Shown piece by piece: positions 13,952 to 17,872 of a stretch of 17,872 nucleotides of DNA (the first letter of the stretch is position 1; each line of letters begins with the position of its first letter). This DNA comes from Bacteroidota bacterium. GTDB lineage: Bacteria > Bacteroidota > Bacteroidia > Chitinophagales > LD1. The stretch lies in contig JAFDYP010000431.1 of NCBI GenBank assembly GCA_018267355.1, positions 1 to 17,872 on the forward strand. The letters are read 5' to 3'. A model generated the notes under the pieces. It saw nothing but the letters and a program-made list of their open reading frames with translations. It had not been told where the DNA came from and did no database searches. The position numbers and the translations under genes are program-made.

Positions 13952-13966
13952 TGGTCCTAAACCACT

Positions 13967-15349
13967 ATGCTGTCACCTCTCTACCGCGCCAGAATAAAGG
14001 AGGCACTATCCCTCGCCCTGCCTATCATAGCAGGCCAGCTGGGGCAGGTGTTGATGGGCTTTTTTGATACAGTGCAGATAGGCGGGCTGGGCCACGAGTA
14101 TATAGCAGCCTCAGGTTTTGCCAATGGCATCTACTGGATGACGGTCCTCCTGGGCCTGGGCGTGATGTATGCAGTATCACCCCTCGTGAGTGAGGCCTTT
14201 GGTGAAGGCAATGGCCACAAAAGCATCGGTGCGCTCATCTCCAGTCTCGTAATAGCTGTAGGCATGACGGTCATCTTTATGATCGTGATACAGGCCCTCT
14301 CGTGGAATATTGCCGTCTTCCGGCATACGGATATGGATAACGAGCTGGCCTCCCGTTTTCTTAATATCGTGAACTGGTCTACCGGATTTCTCTTCCTTTT
14401 TATGGCGGGCAAGCAGTTTCTGGATGGCATGGAGCGTACGCGCATAGGCATGTATATCACACTCGGCGGCCTGGTCATCAATATCTTTCTCAACTGGGTG
14501 CTGATCTATGGCCATCTGGGTGCACCAAAGCTGGGTATAGCCGGTGCTGCCATAGCTACCTCTACCGCCCGTGTGCTGATGGCTGCCACGATCCTGATCT
14601 TCATATGGCGCGATGCACAGGTGCGCCAGCTGCGCAGGGAGTTTAAGCAGTATGCTGACTCCGCGCTGGCCCACGTGCGCCCCATCCTGGCTATCGGCCT
14701 GCCTGTGGGCTTTCAGTTTTTTGCAGAGGTGGCAGCCTTCAATGGCGGCCAGATCATGAGCGGCTGGATCAGCACTACGGCTGAGGCGGCACACATGATA
14801 GCCATCGGGCTGGCCTCTATTACATTTATGGTCGTCACGGGATTTTCATCTGCAGGTACGATCATGATAGGCTATGCCTATGGAGCCAGGGACCGTGAGG
14901 GTATCCGCCTGGCGGGCAATACAGTCTTTATACTGGTGGTCATCCTGGAGGCTTTTTTCGCCCTGCTCTTTCTGACTTGTCACCACCTGCTACCACAGCT
15001 CTATACAGATAATGCGGAGGTGATCTCTATCGCATCTACTATGCTCATTTTCGCAGCTATCTTTCAGGTTAGTGATGGGCTGCAGTCTGCCGCTGCCGGA
15101 GCGCTACGTGGTATGCAGGATGCATCATTCCCGGCAGTCATCGCATTCTTATCTTACACAGTCGTGATGATCCCCGGTTGCTACCTCCTGGCATTTCATT
15201 ATCATATGGGGCTATCAGGTATCTGGATCGGATTTATCATCGGCCTTTTCATAGCTGCTGTGCTGCAGTTGGCGCGCTTCCGCTGGCTGGTACGCCGCGG
15301 CGACCTTTTTGATCATGTAGATCCCGATAAAAAAGTAGGAGCACACTAA
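13967..15349 (+). CDS. MATE family efflux transporter
   Basis: 460 residues with about 12 hydrophobic segments in two homologous halves. The first half opens with LPIIAGQLGQVLMGFFDTVQIGGLG, with the conserved D-x-VQIG stretch. The second opens with LPVGFQFFAEVAAFNGGQIMSGWI. This is the MatE (PF01554) arrangement of inner-membrane multidrug/toxin antiporters driven by Na+ or H+. The length is typical and the reading frame is intact. The substrate cannot be predicted. It follows the CoA-transferase on the same strand after 53 bp and converges on cinA with 46 bp between stop codons, where no clear terminator is present. Confidence 0.93.
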   Translation: MLSPLYRARIKEALSLALPIIAGQLGQVLMGFFDTVQIGGLGHEYIAASGFANGIYWMTVLLGLGVMYAVSPLVSEAFGEGNGHKSIGALISSLVIAVGMTVIFMIVIQALSWNIAVFRHTDMDNELASRFLNIVNWSTGFLFLFMAGKQFLDGMERTRIGMYITLGGLVINIFLNWVLIYGHLGAPKLGIAGAAIATSTARVLMAATILIFIWRDAQVRQLRREFKQYADSALAHVRPILAIGLPVGFQFFAEVAAFNGGQIMSGWISTTAEAAHMIAIGLASITFMVVTGFSSAGTIMIGYAYGARDREGIRLAGNTVFILVVILEAFFALLFLTCHHLLPQLYTDNAEVISIASTMLIFAAIFQVSDGLQSAAAGALRGMQDASFPAVIAFLSYTVVMIPGCYLLAFHYHMGLSGIWIGFIIGLFIAAVLQLARFRWLVRRGDLFDHVDPDKKVGAH

Positions 15350-15395
15350 GCTGCGCAGCACGTGTAGCCCGCCCTTCTGGCAGATGGGAGAGGTG

Positions 15396-16646
15396 CTATT
15401 CCAGCTCCCCCAGTATAAATTTCCTCAGCAGGTTCAGTGCCGTCACTGACGATATCCTGATATTCTCCATTCTCCGGGGGAAGAACTGAAACGTCTTTGT
15501 CACGATCCTGTTCCTATCGCCTACGGCGAAACACACCGTACCTACGGGCTTCTCAGGCGTACCGCCGTCAGGTCCCGCTATACCGGATACAGAGACGCCA
15601 TAGTCAGCCTTGCTTATCTTTAAAAGGCCCTCCAGCATTTCGCGCACACATTGCTCGCTCACGGCACCCTGCTGCTCCAGTGTCTCCGGTTTCACACCCA
15701 GTATCGTCTGCTTCATGTCATAGGAGTACGTCACCGTAGACCCCTCAAAGTACCGCGAGCTGCCTGCTACACTCGTGACCAGGTGGCCTGCATAGCCGCC
15801 GGTGCAACTCTCTGCCAGGGCAAATTTTTTGCCGCTCTCCAGAAAGAGCCTGCCGATCAGCTCCTCCAGCTTGATGTCTTCTTCTGCATAGGCGTATTCC
15901 TTCACGATAGTTTTCATCTCCGCATAGAGCGCGTCTATCTCTGCCTCACCCTCCGCAGTGGTCACCTCATAGGCAGATAGGCGCAGCCGCAGTATGCCGA
16001 GGTCGGGCAGGTAGGCCAGTTTAATATGCTTCGGCAGTTTGTTCTCAAACTCATCCAGCAGTTTGGCCACGCTGGACTCACCTATGCCACACAGCATCAG
16101 GTTGCGATGTATGATATGCGGAAACTTGAACTGTGCCGCCAGCCTCGGTAGCACATAGTGAGTCACCATATGCTTCATCTCATGCGGCACACCGGGCATA
16201 GAGACGTAGATCGTCCCCGCCTCGTCAAACCACATACCCGGTGCGGTGCCGCGCTCGTTTGGTACTACCTGACAGTTAGATGGCAGCAGCGCTTGTTTTT
16301 TATTAATATCCAATACTTCACGACCACGCTTCGCAAATATCGTTTTCAGGTTTTCAAAAATATCCTCATGAAAGACCTCACCCACCTCAAAGTATTCGCA
16401 GAGGGTTTTCTTGGTGATGTCGTCTTTGGTCGGTCCCAGGCCTCCGGTGATCAGCACGATCTCAGACTGGCGGGCGGCGCGGCGCAGGCCATCTTTGATG
16501 TGTTCTGCATTGTCGCTCACAGAGATGATCTCGTGTACTTTGGCACCTATGCTATTGAGCTGCTGGCCTATCCAGGCAGAGTTGGTATCTACTATCTGGC
16601 CTATGAGTATCTCATCGCCTATGGTGAGTATGGTGCAGAGTGGCAT
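15396..16646 (-). CDS. cinA: CinA-family protein (nicotinamide-nucleotide amidohydrolase)
   Basis: 416 residues from the ATG at 16646. A longer frame starts at 16709, but its extra 21 residues come from AATCA repeats, while MPLCTILTIGDEILIGQIVDTN is the regular family start. Residues 1-170 form the MoCF/COG1058 domain with TGGLGPTKDDIT (67-78). The last ~155 residues form the PncC domain with Ser280 in ALAESCTGG and SGIAGPDGG (354-362); it deamidates NMN to nicotinate mononucleotide in the pyridine nucleotide cycle. In two-domain CinA proteins the first domain can act as ADP-ribose pyrophosphatase. The 'competence/damage-inducible' name is historical. The gene is divergent from panD with about 170 bp between start codons. 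Confidence 0.95.
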   Translation of the reverse strand: MPLCTILTIGDEILIGQIVDTNSAWIGQQLNSIGAKVHEIISVSDNAEHIKDGLRRAARQSEIVLITGGLGPTKDDITKKTLCEYFEVGEVFHEDIFENLKTIFAKRGREVLDINKKQALLPSNCQVVPNERGTAPGMWFDEAGTIYVSMPGVPHEMKHMVTHYVLPRLAAQFKFPHIIHRNLMLCGIGESSVAKLLDEFENKLPKHIKLAYLPDLGILRLRLSAYEVTTAEGEAEIDALYAEMKTIVKEYAYAEEDIKLEELIGRLFLESGKKFALAESCTGGYAGHLVTSVAGSSRYFEGSTVTYSYDMKQTILGVKPETLEQQGAVSEQCVREMLEGLLKISKADYGVSVSGIAGPDGGTPEKPVGTVCFAVGDRNRIVTKTFQFFPRRMENIRISSVTALNLLRKFILGELE

Positions 16647-16685
16647 TTTTTGATTTATGATTTTTTGATTGGTGATTGATGATTG
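16647..16685. repeat. AATCA-type low-complexity repeat in front of cinA
   Basis: On the minus strand AATCA recurs at least five times in about 40 bases, with A-runs between. It forms the 5' untranslated region of cinA or the region just before it, and accounts for the spurious upstream extension of the frame. It is AT-rich and possibly slippage-prone. No function is assigned. Confidence 0.6.
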
Positions 16686-16803
16686 AAGCGACATTGTTTC
16701 AGTGTGCAAAGATAGTGTAAGCGTCCCTGCTGCTGTATATTTTAATAGGTTTTGAGGGTTAGACCGTAGTTTCCGCCGATTGGCAATATTTTAAAAATAA
16801 GTC

Positions 16804-16811
16804 TACTTTTG
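16804..16811 (+). promoter_or_regulatory. panD promoter -7 element TACTTTTG
   Basis: TACTTTTG is a perfect TAnnTTTG match. TTG at 16780-16782 is a possible -33 element at a slightly long distance (21 bases). The -7 ends only 8 bp before the ATG, so the transcript would start about at the AUG. Confidence 0.65.
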
Positions 16812-16819
16812 CCCGCGCT

Positions 16820-17170
16820 ATGACTCTTACAGTATATAAATCAAAGATACACCGCGCCACGGTGACGCAGGCAGACCTCAACTATATCGGCTCTATCACC
16901 ATAGATGAAGACCTGATGGATGCTGCCAATATCTATGAACACGAGCGTGTACAGATAGTGAATGTAAACAACGGCGAGCGTCTGGAGACCTACGTGATCA
17001 AAGGCGAGCGCGGCTCCGGTATCATGTGCCTGAATGGTCCTGCGGCCCGCAAGGTATCTCTGGGTGATATCATCATCGTGATCTCCTACTGCCAGGTCAC
17101 ACTGGATGAGTACAAGGCCCACAAACCGGTGACCATCCACGTCAATGCATCTAACCAGGTGACAGACTAA
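16820..17170 (+). CDS. panD: Aspartate 1-decarboxylase precursor
   Basis: 116 residues, a typical PanD length. Aspartate is decarboxylated to beta-alanine for pantothenate and CoA synthesis. The self-cleavage site Gly24-Ser25 is present in [10 protein letters not shown]; Ser25 becomes the pyruvoyl group of the alpha chain. Lys9 (YKSKIHRA) and Tyr22 are the usual conserved residues around it. RLETYVI and [19 protein letters not shown] (residues 72-90) are the family's remaining hallmark stretches. No Shine-Dalgarno is seen, and the promoter at 16804 leaves almost no leader. A membrane protein gene follows after 25 bp and is probably co-transcribed. panB and panC are not in the window. Confidence 0.97.
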   Translation: MTLTVYKSKIHRATVTQADLNYIGSITIDEDLMDAANIYEHERVQIVNVNNGERLETYVIKGERGSGIMCLNGPAARKVSLGDIIIVISYCQVTLDEYKAHKPVTIHVNASNQVTD

Positions 17171-17195
17171 GGTCTGCGCCCCAACAGGAACGCCC

Positions 17196-17872
17196 ATGTC
17201 TAAAACCCTCAGCAACGTACTGAAACTCGTCGTATCCCTCGGGCTGGGCATCCTGATCGTATGGCTCACAGTGAGGCAGCTCACGGCTGCTGATATCGAG
17301 GTGGTGAAGGGTGTTTTTCGCAGAACTCAGTATCACTGGGTCATCATAGGGGCCTTAGTCGGTATGCTGAGCAATGTAGCGCGAGCCGAGCGGTGGAAAA
17401 TGCTTCTCAACTCCATTGGTTATACCCCAAAGAGGTCCAATGTCATTTACAGCGTTTTTGTAATGTATGCTGGCAACCTGCTTTTCCCGCGTCTGGGAGA
17501 GGTGTCACGTTGCACTATTCTATATAATACAGATCGCGTGCCTGTAGACAAGTCTATTGGAACTATGGTTCTGGAGCGTGTAGTAGACGTCGTATGCATG
17601 CTGTCTATAGGCCTCATAGCCCTGATATGGCAGTACGACCTTCTCATGGGGCTACTGCAAGACAAATTCCTTTCCCACATTTCTATGAAGGGAGGAAGTT
17701 TCCTGACTTCTTATATCTCTCTATTTATCGTTCTGCTTTTAGTAGCCTTGATAGGTGGTGTACTCTATCTCTTTTTCAGCATGAGGAGCCATCCTTTTGT
17801 GGTAAAAATTGAAGGCTTTATCAGGGGCATGATAGACGGCCTCCTGTCTATCCGCCGCCTGCAAAATCCGCT
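17196..17872 (+). CDS. Lysylphosphatidylglycerol synthase-like/UPF0104 membrane protein (3' end outside window)
   Basis: Starts with ATG at 17196 and is open to the window end (225 complete codons). Hydrophobic segments lie at about residues 8-25, 47-60, 83-97, 133-146 and 168-195. Typical motifs of the MprF-type transmembrane domain (PF03706) are visible: RAERWKMLL (63-71), YAGNLLFPRLGEVSR (91-105, with Asn94, Pro98, Arg99, Gly101 and Glu102) and LERVVDVV (126-133). The C-terminal synthetase domain of true MprF cannot be seen; in Bacteroidota most such genes encode only the membrane part, of unknown substrate, possibly lipid transport. The gene follows panD after 25 bp on the same strand, probably one transcript. 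Confidence 0.85.
   Translation, partial: MSKTLSNVLKLVVSLGLGILIVWLTVRQLTAADIEVVKGVFRRTQYHWVIIGALVGMLSNVARAERWKMLLNSIGYTPKRSNVIYSVFVMYAGNLLFPRLGEVSRCTILYNTDRVPVDKSIGTMVLERVVDVVCMLSIGLIALIWQYDLLMGLLQDKFLSHISMKGGSFLTSYISLFIVLLLVALIGGVLYLFFSMRSHPFVVKIEGFIRGMIDGLLSIRRLQNP

Noticed and set aside
15350..15359. Palindrome GCTGCGCAGC after the MATE gene as a terminator
   Set aside because: It has no loop bases beyond the palindrome itself and no T-run on either strand.
16647..16709. N-terminal extension of CinA
   Set aside because: It is encoded by AATCA repeats and is not part of the CinA fold, which begins at MPLCTILTIGDE.
1..17872. CRISPR array, transposon ends, tRNA or rRNA genes, prophage or known defence cassette
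   Set aside because: No regularly spaced repeats, terminal inverted repeats with target duplications, cloverleaf or transposase/integrase motifs were seen; codon use is uniform.

Overview
The window reads as chromosomal DNA of a member of the Bacteroidota, probably a Chitinophagales or Sphingobacteriales relative. Four things point there: a GldA-type ABC ATPase (gliding motility system), several copies of the phylum's promoter -7 element TAnnTTTG placed just upstream of start codons, a carbamoyl-phosphate synthase large subunit without the C-terminal allosteric domain, and several Cys-anchored lipoproteins. Most genes lack a strong Shine-Dalgarno sequence. Codon usage is even across the window (ATA-rich isoleucine), and no insertion sequence, integrase, tRNA, rRNA or CRISPR array was found. 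The genes themselves are mostly housekeeping or ordinary accessory genes, closely packed. Convergent pairs overlap by 10 bp or lie 0, 8 and 46 bp apart.

Layout. 1-827 (+): the 3' part of gldA, overlapped by a 46-codon TTG-started DUF2256 zinc-ribbon gene. 818-2139 (-): an SRPBCC protein and, upstream of it, an exported leucine-rich-repeat protein. 2271-3437 (+): a lipoprotein serine hydrolase of the beta-lactamase/PBP fold, abutting a convergent FAD/Rieske oxidoreductase (3438-4961, -). 5082-6156 (-): a two-gene unit with its own terminator, encoding a membrane-anchored HMA-fold-like protein followed by a predicted truncated-haemoglobin lipoprotein. 6157-6369 is a divergent control region rich in repeats and dyads. 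6370-9216 (+): carB. 9225-11043 (-): two overlapping nucleotidyltransferase genes of the RlaP type (PF10127-like). 11308-12462 (+): a beta-helix-type lipoprotein. 12463-12638 is a dense control region. 12639-13913 (+): an acetyl-CoA hydrolase/CoA-transferase. 13967-15349 (+): a MATE transporter. 15396-16646 (-): cinA. 16820-17872 (+): panD followed by the start of a lysylphosphatidylglycerol-synthase-like membrane protein cut by the window end.

Functional links that can be argued are local. The HMA-like/globin pair is probably co-transcribed and works at the membrane. The two nucleotidyltransferases overlap by 14 bp and are probably translationally coupled; the first gene's ribosome binding site and AUG lie inside a strong inverted repeat. 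panD and the membrane protein are probably one transcript driven by a promoter so close to the AUG that the mRNA would be almost leaderless. The most unusual non-coding stretch is 12463-12638: a cluster of ATGAC/GTCAT half-sites including one FNR-spaced dyad, a perfect -7 element, and a strong intrinsic terminator only about 22 bp before the next start codon. This suggests either a small RNA or an attenuated leader.
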